From the NCBI RefSeq assembly GCF_029028005.1, contig NZ_JAOTPO010000003.1, positions 62,001 to 126,000 of the forward strand: 64,000 nucleotides of DNA, in the 5' to 3' direction. Position numbers and translations under genes: made by a program. Below are positions 9,246 through 17,770 of this stretch, in pieces (position 1 is the first letter of the stretch; each line of letters opens with the position of its first letter). Source of the stretch: Alkalihalobacterium chitinilyticum. GTDB lineage: Bacteria > Bacillota > Bacilli > Bacillales > Bacillaceae_F. The notes below the pieces were generated by a model. That model ran no database searches and was not told the DNA's origin. It worked only from the letters and a program-made list of their open reading frames with translations.

Positions 9246-9344
9246 TTACCTAATATTATTTGATTGTTTCTGCCATAGCTATAAATAGCGGAAGGACTTC
9301 TTTTTCACGTGGAGTATGAATTGTTAATATGATTGGCCTTTTAC

Positions 9345-9632
9345 TTAAGCTTGAACGAACTCAATTTCCTCTTTCGTTCGGCTGTATTTAATTTTTACAC
9401 CTTTACCATCAAAATACCACATATCTTCTTTTTCAATAAAAAAAATCGTTCCTTCCATATTAACTTCAATCGCAGCATCTTTCGGCTCTTCTTTCACAAT
9501 CCCTAACGAAAAACCTTGTTGGAAGCTTCCACACCCACCGTAACGTACAAAAATTCTCATATATTCTGTGCCTTCTAAGTTAAATTCATCTTTAAACCAT
9601 TGATACGCTGGCTTTGTTACTTCAATACTCAC
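9345..9632 (-). CDS. yneR: IscA/HesB-like protein, YneR type
   Basis: 95-residue HesB/IscA-fold protein of the YneR group. Seen: VTKPAYQWFKDEF, FVRYGGCGSFQQGFSLG and MWYFDG. Classical A-type Fe-S carriers have three cysteines; here only the one in GGCG remains, as is common in this group, so a role as Fe-S scaffold is uncertain. I chose the GTG at 9632, which gives the usual length and puts AGGAG 8 nt upstream; the GTG at 9641 overlaps the ribosome site. It is a cysteine-containing relative of the two UGA-containing genes near 23.3 and 25.6 kb. Confidence 0.8.
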   Translation of the reverse strand: MSIEVTKPAYQWFKDEFNLEGTEYMRIFVRYGGCGSFQQGFSLGIVKEEPKDAAIEVNMEGTIFFIEKEDMWYFDGKGVKIKYSRTKEEIEFVQA

Positions 9633-9804
9633 TCCAAACACTCCTAACGTCTCGTTGTACTACTCTGTTTTGCTATTTTCACTATAACACATTTTATAGA
9701 AACATTCTCGTTCCAAACATTGAAAAATAGGAATAGGAAAAGCTTGCCTCATCATAAAGTTTAACACAACTAGTACTAAAATATTTCATTAAGGAGGGGG
9801 ATGC

Positions 9805-10323
9805 ATGGGTATATCCTTTCAAAACCTTTCACGGAAACATATGACCTTCCAAGAAGTGTTTCAATATATATGTTCATTTATGGAGAAGGAACCTGCTTCA
9901 ACCTATCGTTTAATTATTGGAACCGATTCACAAGTACATGGCAAATATACGCGATTTGTCACTGGGATTGTTATTCGCCGAGAAGGAAAAGGTGCATGGG
10001 GATGCATAAGAAAATTTGATATCCCCACGCGAATTGAATGTCTCCATTCAAAAATATCAATAGAGACAACACTAACCGAGCAAATTGCTCAATTATTTAC
10101 AATCCAACGAAAAAAGCAAATGATCAATATCATTCTTCCGCATATTAAGGAAGGCAGTTCCCTAACAATCGAAGGCCATATTGATGTTGGACAGGGGGCA
10201 AGAAATAAGACAAAAGTTTATGTCGAAGAAATGGTCAAACGAATTGAAGAACATGGCATGAAACCTTTTATTAAACCTCAATCTTTCGTAGCTTCTTCCT
10301 ATGCTAATCGCTACACAAAATAA
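9805..10323 (+). CDS. ykuK: YkuK family RNase H-like protein (DUF458)
   Basis: 172 residues, the same length as B. subtilis YkuK. The RNase H-like core is visible: LIIGTDSQVH near residue 37, the conserved EQIAQLF, GHIDVGQG with an Asp near 125, and the C-terminal KPQSFVASSYANRYTK. It may be a nuclease, but activity has not been shown for the family as far as I know. The ATG at 9805 has TAAGGAGGGGG upstream. Confidence 0.85.
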   Translation: MGISFQNLSRKHMTFQEVFQYICSFMEKEPASTYRLIIGTDSQVHGKYTRFVTGIVIRREGKGAWGCIRKFDIPTRIECLHSKISIETTLTEQIAQLFTIQRKKQMINIILPHIKEGSSLTIEGHIDVGQGARNKTKVYVEEMVKRIEEHGMKPFIKPQSFVASSYANRYTK

Positions 10324-10535
10324 GGTTACGTAAAGAAAAACCGCAATTTAGGGACCTTTAAGCGAAGCCAGCGACCTATAGTTAATACCATTGTTTACTT
10401 TGGGAAATGTATTTTGGGCTTGCGAACTATAATTCTTAATTTGTAAAAATAGGCTTGGTTTACTTTTGCCTTAACGAAACTTTTTTTGCCGTAGTGAATA
10501 ATATACATTAACACTATGAAAAAAAGGTGATGAAA

Positions 10536-10652
10536 ATGGGAAGAAATAAGAAAGTCGTTCAGTACGCCCATTTATTGCACAAGCTTAAAGTGATTACTGC
10601 AAAACAAAGAGACGATATGATTAGAAAAAATACCAAACAACTCCAGCCATAA
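10536..10652 (+). CDS. Small basic protein, 38 residues
   Basis: The product begins MGRNKKVVQYAHLLHKLKVI and is basic and helical. AAGGTGATG precedes the ATG at 10536, and a terminator follows about 45 nt after the stop. It is not recognised; it could be a minor spore protein or a regulator peptide. The gap before it, 10324-10535, holds no other gene. Confidence 0.45.
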   Translation: MGRNKKVVQYAHLLHKLKVITAKQRDDMIRKNTKQLQP

Positions 10653-10693
10653 TTGCATAGATGCAATTACCGCATATAACCATAAGTATCATG

Positions 10694-10738
10694 TTAAAAA
10701 GCTGCGACCTGATTAAAAGTAAGGTGGGCAGCTTTTGT
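10694..10738 (+). terminator. Terminator after the 38-residue gene
   Basis: AAAAGCTGC and GCAGCTTTT form the outer stem, continued inside by ACCT and AGGT. A TTTTGTTT tract follows. Confidence 0.7.
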
Positions 10739-10893
10739 TTGATTCAGATTAGAAGTGACAACATGGGGGAAATAACTAAGCTACTACATTAACTTTCATG
10801 TTTTTGAAGTTAAAACATACTTATAAATAGAAGAGTGCCAAATTTCCGGCTCTCCTTTGCCAACATTTTAGCAATAAAAAAGGAGGAAAAGAA

Positions 10894-12294
10894 ATGACAA
10901 CGAAAGGTACTCAAACAACACCTGATTTACTTCATGCAGTGTTTGACACGATCGATGAAGGAATCCATGTTGTCGATTTAAATGGGAAAACCATTTACTA
11001 TAATAAGGTGGCTGCTCAATTAGATGGTGTTGATGCAAGTGAAGTCATTCATAAACATGTACTCGATGTTTTTCCTTCACTGACTGAAGAAACAAGTACG
11101 TTGCTACAAGTCATAAAGCATGGCTCACCTATATATTATCAAAAACAGCGGTTTGCTAATGTTCGTGGCGTTCTTGTTGATACCGTTAATACGACGATGC
11201 CGATCTACCAAAATAATGAAATTATTGGCGCTGTTGAGATATCCAAAAATCTTTCTGAAATCAAGAAGCTTTCCGAAAAACTCGTTGAACTGCAAGAAAG
11301 AGTCATTCGGAGTGGAACTCCAGCCAAAAAAGAGAATTCTACTTCGAGTGCAAAGTTTGAATTAGAGGATATCATTACTCAAAGTGAAACGCTAAAAAAG
11401 CTCAAACAAACTGCAAGCAAAGCAGCCAAGACTACTTCACCGATTTTAATCTATGGTGAAACCGGAACGGGAAAAGAGCTGTTTGTGCAGTCGATTCATA
11501 ATACTTCACAAAGAAAAAACGGCCCGTTCATCGCTCAAAATTGTGCAGCGATACCCGCAAGTCTTCTTGAAAGTATTTTGTTCGGTACTTCTAAAGGAAG
11601 TTTTACAGGTGCTGCCGAACGGCCAGGTTTGTTCGAATTGGCCCATAATGGTACTTTGTTCCTTGATGAAATTAACTCGATGCCAATTGATCTACAAGCT
11701 AAGTTACTTCGAGTGATTGAAGATGGAATTGTTCGAAGAGTTGGCGGCACAAGGGGAATTCAATGTAACGTCCGCATCATTACAGCGATGAATGAACATC
11801 CAACTACTTGTGTAAATGCAGAAAAACTCCGCCAAGATTTATTTTACCGAATTAGTGTTGTTACGCTTCATATCCCACCGTTGCGTGAGAGAAAAGATGA
11901 TATTTCCTTATTATCCAAACACTTTTTAAAGAAGTTTAATGAACGTTTTAATAAATCTGTTAAAAATCTATCTCACAATGTGCAAGCCTTCTTCCAACAA
12001 TACAGTTGGCCTGGTAATGTCCGCGAATTAGAACATGCCATCGAATCTGCTATGAATATTGCAGATGGAAATACAATAACGGAAGATCATCTACCGAATC
12101 ATTTATTTCACACAACTTCCCCAATTCAAAAGGAACCGATCTCCTTTCGCAAAGAAGTAGATAAATTCGAAAAGAACTTAATTGAAAGCGCACTTCATAG
12201 ATGCAACAAGAATATTCTACAAGCAGCGAAATTTTTAAACATTCCGAGACAGACCCTTCAGTATAAAATGAAAAAATTTAAGTTATCAAAATGA
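10894..12294 (+). CDS. Sigma-54 dependent activator with PAS domain
   Basis: 466-residue enhancer-binding protein. Domains in order: PAS (about residues 9-120), a short linker, AAA+ ATPase (about 155-390) and a Fis-type helix-turn-helix at the C-terminus (LQAAKFLNIPRQTLQYKMKK). The Walker A is GETGTGKE, Walker B is LFLDEI, and the sigma-54 contact loop is GSFTGA in place of the usual GAFTGA. It should bind upstream DNA and hydrolyse ATP to open a sigma-54 promoter. Such a promoter lies about 75 nt past its stop, in front of kamA, so it most likely controls lysine aminomutase, perhaps sensing a lysine-related ligand with the PAS domain (inference). It has a good AAAGGAGGAAA ribosome site. Confidence 0.9.
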   Translation: MTTKGTQTTPDLLHAVFDTIDEGIHVVDLNGKTIYYNKVAAQLDGVDASEVIHKHVLDVFPSLTEETSTLLQVIKHGSPIYYQKQRFANVRGVLVDTVNTTMPIYQNNEIIGAVEISKNLSEIKKLSEKLVELQERVIRSGTPAKKENSTSSAKFELEDIITQSETLKKLKQTASKAAKTTSPILIYGETGTGKELFVQSIHNTSQRKNGPFIAQNCAAIPASLLESILFGTSKGSFTGAAERPGLFELAHNGTLFLDEINSMPIDLQAKLLRVIEDGIVRRVGGTRGIQCNVRIITAMNEHPTTCVNAEKLRQDLFYRISVVTLHIPPLRERKDDISLLSKHFLKKFNERFNKSVKNLSHNVQAFFQQYSWPGNVRELEHAIESAMNIADGNTITEDHLPNHLFHTTSPIQKEPISFRKEVDKFEKNLIESALHRCNKNILQAAKFLNIPRQTLQYKMKKFKLSK

Positions 12295-12365
12295 CAACTG
12301 ATGATTTTTCGGCACTGCCATTTTTCATTTTTAGCCTCCTTCCCACCTTTTCGCACCTTTACAAT

Positions 12366-12382
12366 TTGGCACAATAATTGCA
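12366..12382 (+). promoter_or_regulatory. Sigma-54 (-24/-12) promoter of kamA
   Basis: TTGGCAC and TTGCA are separated so that GG and GC are exactly 10 nt apart, the hallmark of sigma-54 promoters. It lies 33 nt upstream of the kamA start codon and just downstream of a sigma-54 activator gene. Confidence 0.88.
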
Positions 12383-12414
12383 TTTGTATGGGTAAGAAGC
12401 TAGGAGGGATGATC

Positions 12415-13833
12415 ATGAATTTTAATTTATATAAACCGAAAAAACATTGGAAAGAAATAGAACTTTGGAAAGATGTAAGTGATGATGAGTGGAATGATTG
12501 GTTATGGCAACTTACACATACAATCCGGACATTAGATGATTTAAAAAAAGTCATTAACTTAACTGCTGAAGAAGAAGAGGGTGTTAAGATTTCAACGAAA
12601 ACAATTCCTTTAAATATTACACCGTACTATGCCTCACTCATGAACCCAGATGACCCACGATGCCCAATTCGTATGCAATCAGTACCGATATCAAAAGAAA
12701 TTGAAAAGGCAAAGTATGATTTAGAAGATCCTTTGTCAGAAGACGAAGATTCACCAGTTCCAGGACTGACTCACCGCTATCCTGATCGAGTTTTATTTCT
12801 CGTTACGAATCAGTGCTCGATGTATTGTCGTTATTGTACACGACGTAGGTTTTCAGGACAAATTGGTATGGGTGTTCCGAAAAAACAATTAGATGGAGCT
12901 ATTGAGTATATCCGTAATACTCCCCAAGTTCGCGATGTGCTAATTTCAGGAGGAGACGGTCTCCTTGTTAATGATCAAATCTTAGAATATATACTAAAAA
13001 ATTTACGTGCGATCCCACATGTAGAGATCATTCGAATTGGGACTCGTGCACCTGTTGTATTTCCACAGCGAATTACTGGAAACTTATGTAATATCTTAAA
13101 GAAATATCATCCTGTTTGGTTGAATACTCACTTTAACACTTCATTTGAAATTACTGAAGAGTCGAAACGGGCTTGTGAAATGCTTGTCAATGCTGGTGTT
13201 CCTGTTGGAAATCAAGCTGTCATTCTATCAGGAATTAATGATAGTGCGCATATTATGAAAAAGTTAATGCATGACTTAGTTAAAATTCGTGTCCGTCCGT
13301 ATTATATTTACCAATGTGACTTATCGGAAGGAATTGGTCATTTCCGGGCTCCTGTTTCAAAAGGGTTAGAAATTATTGAAGCCTTACGCGGACACACAAG
13401 TGGCTATGCAGTACCAACTTTCGTCGTCGATGCTCCAGGTGGTGGCGGCAAGATTGCCTTGCAACCGAATTATTTAATATCTCAATCCGCTAATAAAATA
13501 GTTCTTCGCAATTTTGAAGGCGTTATAACAACCTATCCTGAACCAGAAAATTACAATCCAGGTAAAGCAGATGATTATTTTGCCCAATATTATGGAATAA
13601 CTGGTAATGAACGTTCAATTGGTGTTCATTCCTTGATGAAAGACGAACAAACAACACTTATGCCAGAAGGACTTCAGCGTATCGACCGTCGTAAAAATTA
13701 TCAAAGTGATGAAAGTCATCAAACTTTAAAAGACCGCCGTCAAAAGCGTGATGAAATGAAAGAGAAAAAATGGCTGGCAGAACAGAAAAAAATGATGCAA
13801 AGTGAGAGTGAAAATAAAAAGGAGGAGAAATAG
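12415..13833 (+). CDS. kamA: L-lysine 2,3-aminomutase
   Basis: 472-residue radical SAM and PLP enzyme that turns L-lysine into L-beta-lysine. The 4Fe-4S motif CSMYCRYC has Cys134, Cys138 and Cys141, and the PLP lysine is in DAPGGGGK. A long charged C-terminal tail (about the last 60 residues, rich in Lys, Glu and Gln) follows the core, as in Bacillus KamA. The ATG at 12415 is preceded by TAGGAGGGATG. Transcription should start at the sigma-54 promoter just upstream. It forms a two-gene unit with yokU. Confidence 0.95.
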   Translation: MNFNLYKPKKHWKEIELWKDVSDDEWNDWLWQLTHTIRTLDDLKKVINLTAEEEEGVKISTKTIPLNITPYYASLMNPDDPRCPIRMQSVPISKEIEKAKYDLEDPLSEDEDSPVPGLTHRYPDRVLFLVTNQCSMYCRYCTRRRFSGQIGMGVPKKQLDGAIEYIRNTPQVRDVLISGGDGLLVNDQILEYILKNLRAIPHVEIIRIGTRAPVVFPQRITGNLCNILKKYHPVWLNTHFNTSFEITEESKRACEMLVNAGVPVGNQAVILSGINDSAHIMKKLMHDLVKIRVRPYYIYQCDLSEGIGHFRAPVSKGLEIIEALRGHTSGYAVPTFVVDAPGGGGKIALQPNYLISQSANKIVLRNFEGVITTYPEPENYNPGKADDYFAQYYGITGNERSIGVHSLMKDEQTTLMPEGLQRIDRRKNYQSDESHQTLKDRRQKRDEMKEKKWLAEQKKMMQSESENKKEEK

Positions 13834-13836
13834 CGT

Positions 13837-14112
13837 ATGATGAACTGTGAATGGTGTCAATCAAACAATACAACTCAAACGACAAAAGAAGCCTATTGGG
13901 AGTTACCAGACGGATTAAAAGCGATTCAAATTCATGATATCCCGTCTATACACTGTCAATCCTGCGGTATGAACTATATTGAAGAGTCATTGGTCCAAGA
14001 CATTGAAGACCATTTATTTCTAATTCATACCCAGGATCTCCCACACTCCATTGGTTACGATTCACTTATGAATCAACCACGGATATTAAAGAAAAACTAT
14101 TTTAGAATGTAA
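13837..14112 (+). CDS. yokU: YokU family protein, kamA partner
   Basis: 91-residue protein with two CxxC knuckles, CEWC near residue 4 and CQSCG near residue 46, resembling the zinc-binding N-terminal domain of MqsA-type antitoxins. Proteins of this family are found beside kamA in many bacilli, and that is the case here: the start is 3 nt after the kamA stop and its AAGGAGGAG ribosome site lies inside kamA. A second ATG at 13840 is equally possible. Function unknown; a regulatory role in lysine breakdown is a guess. Confidence 0.8.
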   Translation: MMNCEWCQSNNTTQTTKEAYWELPDGLKAIQIHDIPSIHCQSCGMNYIEESLVQDIEDHLFLIHTQDLPHSIGYDSLMNQPRILKKNYFRM

Positions 14113-14250
14113 AAAAACGTAGTAGCAGCTGATAACGATACCACTCTCTCCTATGTCAGTAAATGGTCAATTCATCAAAGATGCAACCGACACTCCTCAA
14201 GCTAAGGTTACCCAGCTAAAGGTCGACCGAAAAATTTATATTCTTTCTAT

Positions 14251-14285
14251 AAAAAGAGCTGACTCTAAATTCTAGAGTCAGCTCC
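14251..14285 (-). terminator. Terminator of the yodT-ablB operon
   Basis: On the minus strand GAGCTGACTCTA and TAGAGTCAGCTC pair around a short loop, followed by TTTTTA. The ablB stop codon is inside the hairpin. The 138 nt between yokU and this site show nothing I can name. Confidence 0.85.
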
Positions 14286-15095
14286 TTTGCTTTTTTGGTT
14301 AAGTTGCTTTGACCAAATACACATATCTTCAAAGCCAGTGCTTATGATGCAATTGTTTACTAATTTTCCTCCATATTCATAACCTAAGCGTTTAATAGTC
14401 ACATTCATACCTGGTGACAATGCCCGGGTTAATGAATATGCGCAATAAACTCCTCGATTGAACAACTCCTTCTCTAACCTGGTTATGATGTGTAAAAGGA
14501 ACTGCTTTCCACGATAATCAGGATCAGTGGCACAATCGGTAATTTCCGCACTCTTATATTCATTGATCATTGCCGAGGCTGCACTCACTATTTTATTTTG
14601 ATCTTTAATAACCACAAAAAAGTAATCATCCGTCATCATTTTTCCTACATAGTCCTGATCAAAAATCATAGTTGGGTATTTTTCAAACACCTTTCTATAT
14701 AATTGAACGAGTCCTTTTACATCATTATGACTAGCTAAATGCAGCGAATACTGCCCTTCTAACGGTGAAAGTACTATTCGATTTTTTGTTTGTTGTACCG
14801 TACTCATAATGTCAGCTTGCTCTCGGACTTGCTTTGAAGTCTTTCGCTCTTTTCCTTTATATTGACTTACAATATAACTGTCAAAGCCATAAAAGAAACC
14901 TGGAATTTGCCCTTCTGACTCATATCCTTGTTGAACGAAATGATCAACGTATTCTTTCGTCACATACACTATGGTTTTCGAAGGTTGGTGCTGTTGTTGC
15001 AACTGAACAAGCTGAGCTAGTTCTTCTTTCCTTGCAAGCGGAAAATAGGCAACGATCCTATCATTATATAAATCTACCTCTATTTGATTTTTCAT
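14265..15095 (-). CDS. ablB: Putative beta-lysine N-acetyltransferase (AblB/YodP)
   Basis: 276-residue two-part protein: an N-terminal domain of about 120 residues and a C-terminal GNAT domain (about 125-260) with the acetyl-CoA loop DPDYRGKQFLLHII. It matches the AblB/YodP family, which acetylates beta-lysine, the KamA product. In methanogens this pair makes the osmolyte N-epsilon-acetyl-beta-lysine; in bacilli it sits in a breakdown operon. It is the last gene of yodT-yodS-yodR-yodQ-ablB and converges with kamA-yokU. Confidence 0.88.
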   Translation of the reverse strand: MKNQIEVDLYNDRIVAYFPLARKEELAQLVQLQQQHQPSKTIVYVTKEYVDHFVQQGYESEGQIPGFFYGFDSYIVSQYKGKERKTSKQVREQADIMSTVQQTKNRIVLSPLEGQYSLHLASHNDVKGLVQLYRKVFEKYPTMIFDQDYVGKMMTDDYFFVVIKDQNKIVSAASAMINEYKSAEITDCATDPDYRGKQFLLHIITRLEKELFNRGVYCAYSLTRALSPGMNVTIKRLGYEYGGKLVNNCIISTGFEDMCIWSKQLNQKSKGADSRI

Positions 15096-15147
15096 TTAAT
15101 CACCTACTAGACTCACTGTCGCTAGCGAACCGTTATTTTTTTATTAC

Positions 15148-16416
15148 TCACCTGTTCACTCCACACCATTCAATTAGTGTGAGTGCGATAATTTCAGCGA
15201 CTTCAAACATTCTCTCAAGCTCAATATATTCATTAGGAAAATGAGCAATCTCAGTTGTACCTGGTCCGAAAACAATAACTGGTATTCCGCCTAACTTTTC
15301 TAATAACCCTCCATCTGTTCCCCAAGGCGAAGCTTCGATTTTAGGATCAGTCTGTTTCACCTGTTCAAACTTCGACTGAAGGATTCCCATTAATGGATGA
15401 TCTTCATCTATGGTGCCAGGTACCCATCTTGCACCGAACCAATCCAGTCCAACTGGCTTTTCCCTAAACCAACGGTCAATGTTCTCAAGGTTTTTCAAGC
15501 AAAGTCTCAGTTCTTCTTGCGCATGTCGCATTTCCTCATCTGGAGCAACACCGATCCTTCCCTCAATAATGACCTCATCCGCTACTGAGGATGGCCAGTC
15601 ACCGCCTTTAATAACACCTAAATTAATCGGAATCGGTATTGGCGTATTTTCATAGAGTGGATCTACTATTCTAGCATTGCGGGCTTTTTCTAAGTTCTGC
15701 AGTTCCTGAATAACAACCATTGACTTCTCTATTGCACTAACGCCCTCATAGCGAGTCCCGCCATGTGCGGAACGGCCTTTTACAGTCAGGCGAAACCACA
15801 TGGAACCTTGCTGTCTTGGAAAGATCTTCATATTAGTAGGTTCTGGAATAATAGCAGCGTCTGCTTTATAGCCTCGCAGTAAGGTTCCCAACGTACCTGC
15901 CCCGCCACTTTCTTCTTCTATCACACTTTGAAAAATGACATCACCATTTAATTGAATTCCAAGTTCTTTCAAGGCTTGAATTGCTAATAACAGCGAAACC
16001 GTTCCGCCTTTCATATCAGTCGTACCGCGCCCATACATTCTTCCACCTTCTATTTTGCCACTGTATGGGTCATCCGTCCATTGTGTAACATCTCCTTCAG
16101 GTACAACGTCAATATGGCCATTTAAAATGATCGATTTTCCTTTCCCAATTCCTCTTTTCACACCAACGACATTAGGACTTTTTAAGAAGCTCTTTCTCGT
16201 TGAGCAGAAATAAGGATGAGTAAAAATATCTCCTGTTACTTCCCATTCGTCAATTTCTAGGTCGAGTTTCTGTAAATGGTTGATAATAACTTGTTGAGCT
16301 TCATATTCATTCGTTTGTATACTTCGGTTCCTGACCAGTTTTTGTAAAAGTTCAATCCCGACGACTCTATTTTCGTTCATCCATGAGTGAATGAGTGATT
16401 GATAATCTTTATTCAT
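15148..16416 (-). CDS. yodQ: M20 family deacylase, YodQ-like
   Basis: 422-residue metallopeptidase-fold enzyme of the ArgE/DapE group. The metal and catalytic residues are in place: NGHIDVVPEG (His, Asp), GRGTTDMKGG (bridging Asp), EEESGG (catalytic Glu and ligand Glu), PEPTN and the late FGPGTTEIAHFPNE (His). The dimer-type lid domain lies about residues 200-320. In this operon it most likely removes the acetyl group from an acetylated beta-lysine product; the exact substrate is inferred from context. ATG at 16416 follows a GGAGGGG site. Confidence 0.87.
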   Translation of the reverse strand: MNKDYQSLIHSWMNENRVVGIELLQKLVRNRSIQTNEYEAQQVIINHLQKLDLEIDEWEVTGDIFTHPYFCSTRKSFLKSPNVVGVKRGIGKGKSIILNGHIDVVPEGDVTQWTDDPYSGKIEGGRMYGRGTTDMKGGTVSLLLAIQALKELGIQLNGDVIFQSVIEEESGGAGTLGTLLRGYKADAAIIPEPTNMKIFPRQQGSMWFRLTVKGRSAHGGTRYEGVSAIEKSMVVIQELQNLEKARNARIVDPLYENTPIPIPINLGVIKGGDWPSSVADEVIIEGRIGVAPDEEMRHAQEELRLCLKNLENIDRWFREKPVGLDWFGARWVPGTIDEDHPLMGILQSKFEQVKQTDPKIEASPWGTDGGLLEKLGGIPVIVFGPGTTEIAHFPNEYIELERMFEVAEIIALTLIEWCGVNR

Positions 16417-16447
16417 CGTTTGACCCCTCCTGAAACGAATTAAAGTT

Positions 16448-17098
16448 TTAGAAACCAGGGGGTATTGTTAATGAACACCCTGTTTTTTCGATCACTTCCT
16501 CTACTGAATAATTACCAAGTGTCTCTTGTAAAATTAAACCTGAAGCGGTGACTTCAATTACAGCCCTTTCCGTAATAATTAAATGAACACAACGTGAAGC
16601 TGTTAATGGGAGTTTGCACTCTTTTACAATTTTCGGATTTCCTTGATTATCCGTGTGACTTAATAGAACAACGAGTTTCTTGGCTTTAACAGCTAAATCC
16701 ATGGCTCCACCCATACCTGGCACACGTTTGCCCGGAACTATCCAATTGGCTAAATCACCACGTTCACTTACTTCTAATCCTCCTAAAATCGTCATATCTA
16801 GCATTTGTTTACGGACGATAGCAAAAGCTGTTGCACTATCAAAATATACCCCGCCTTTACGTAAAGTAATCGGATATCCTCCTGCATTGCATAAGTTCTC
16901 ATCCTCTTCTCCTGCAAGCGGTTTCCTTCCTGCACCTACAATTCCATTTTCGGCATGGAACATGACATTCCATTCATTAGGTATATAATCCGCAACCAGG
17001 GTAGGGATCCCGATTCCTAAGTTCACACACATACCTGGAGTAATTTCTTTTGCTGCACGTTTTGCCATACGAACACGGTCTTCTACTCCCAAACCCAT
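16448..17098 (-). CDS. yodR: CoA-transferase, subunit B (YodR-like)
   Basis: 216-residue beta subunit of a 3-oxoacid CoA-transferase. The catalytic glutamate is in the AENGIVGAG motif near residue 52, followed by GGAMDLAVKAKKLVV. It pairs with the YodS alpha subunit and should transfer CoA between a beta-lysine-derived keto acid and acetyl-CoA or a similar donor. I chose the ATG at 17098, 8-10 nt after AGGGG; a TTG at 17104 is open but too close. It overlaps the end of yodS by 16 nt, showing translational coupling. Confidence 0.9.
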   Translation of the reverse strand: MGLGVEDRVRMAKRAAKEITPGMCVNLGIGIPTLVADYIPNEWNVMFHAENGIVGAGRKPLAGEEDENLCNAGGYPITLRKGGVYFDSATAFAIVRKQMLDMTILGGLEVSERGDLANWIVPGKRVPGMGGAMDLAVKAKKLVVLLSHTDNQGNPKIVKECKLPLTASRCVHLIITERAVIEVTASGLILQETLGNYSVEEVIEKTGCSLTIPPGF

Positions 17099-17766
17099 TT
17101 CCAATTCACCCCTTCACTTTCAACGATAACGTCTACAAACACTCCAGGTGTGACAATCAATTCTGGGTCGAGACTGCCTGCAGGAACAATTTCTTCCACT
17201 TCAGCGATTGTTACCTCGCCAGCCATTGCCATAAGCGGGTTCATATTTCTTGCTGTCTTATCATAAATGAGATTGCCGAATGTATCCGCTTTCTTTGCAT
17301 AAATAAAAGATACTTCAGCTGTAAGCGGGCGTTCTAAATAATAAATTTTGTTATCGATCTTCACCGTATTTTTGCTAGAACTATTATATGACTGAAGGCC
17401 ACTGTCGACTAGAATTCCTCCTAGACCGACTCCACCTGCCCGAACACGTTCTGCAAACGTTCCTTGAGGAACAAATTCGATTTCTAATTTATTTTCATTC
17501 ATTAATCGTCCAGCTACTGGATTGGACCCAATATGGGTTGTTATCATTTTGGCTGCTTTATGATGACATACTAATCTACCAATCCCAATATCAGGAAATC
17601 CAGCATCATTACTAATGATCGTTAACGAGTCAATATCACTATGAAGAAGTACATCAATCGCCGTTGGCGGAGTGCCTACACCACCAAAGCCACCAATCAT
17701 AATCGTACTTGAACTACTAACATAATCGAGTATGTTTTCTTTGGACCGTACTTTCTGATGTGACAT
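17083..17766 (-). CDS. yodS: CoA-transferase, subunit A (YodS-like)
   Basis: 227-residue alpha subunit of a 3-oxoacid CoA-transferase. The glycine-rich CoA-binding motif MIGGFGGVGTPP is near residue 23, and GLGGILVDSGLQ matches the family. It forms a heteromer with the downstream YodR subunit, whose start it overlaps. It is 4 nt from the preceding aminotransferase gene, so both belong to one transcript. Confidence 0.92.
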   Translation of the reverse strand: MSHQKVRSKENILDYVSSSSTIMIGGFGGVGTPPTAIDVLLHSDIDSLTIISNDAGFPDIGIGRLVCHHKAAKMITTHIGSNPVAGRLMNENKLEIEFVPQGTFAERVRAGGVGLGGILVDSGLQSYNSSSKNTVKIDNKIYYLERPLTAEVSFIYAKKADTFGNLIYDKTARNMNPLMAMAGEVTIAEVEEIVPAGSLDPELIVTPGVFVDVIVESEGVNWKWVWE

Positions 17767-17770
17767 CGGA

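Noticed and set aside
12310..12330. GGCACTGCC palindrome as operator or terminator before kamA
   Set aside because: The inverted repeat is only 4 bp with a 1-nt centre, too short to claim, though an activator site could well lie in this stretch.
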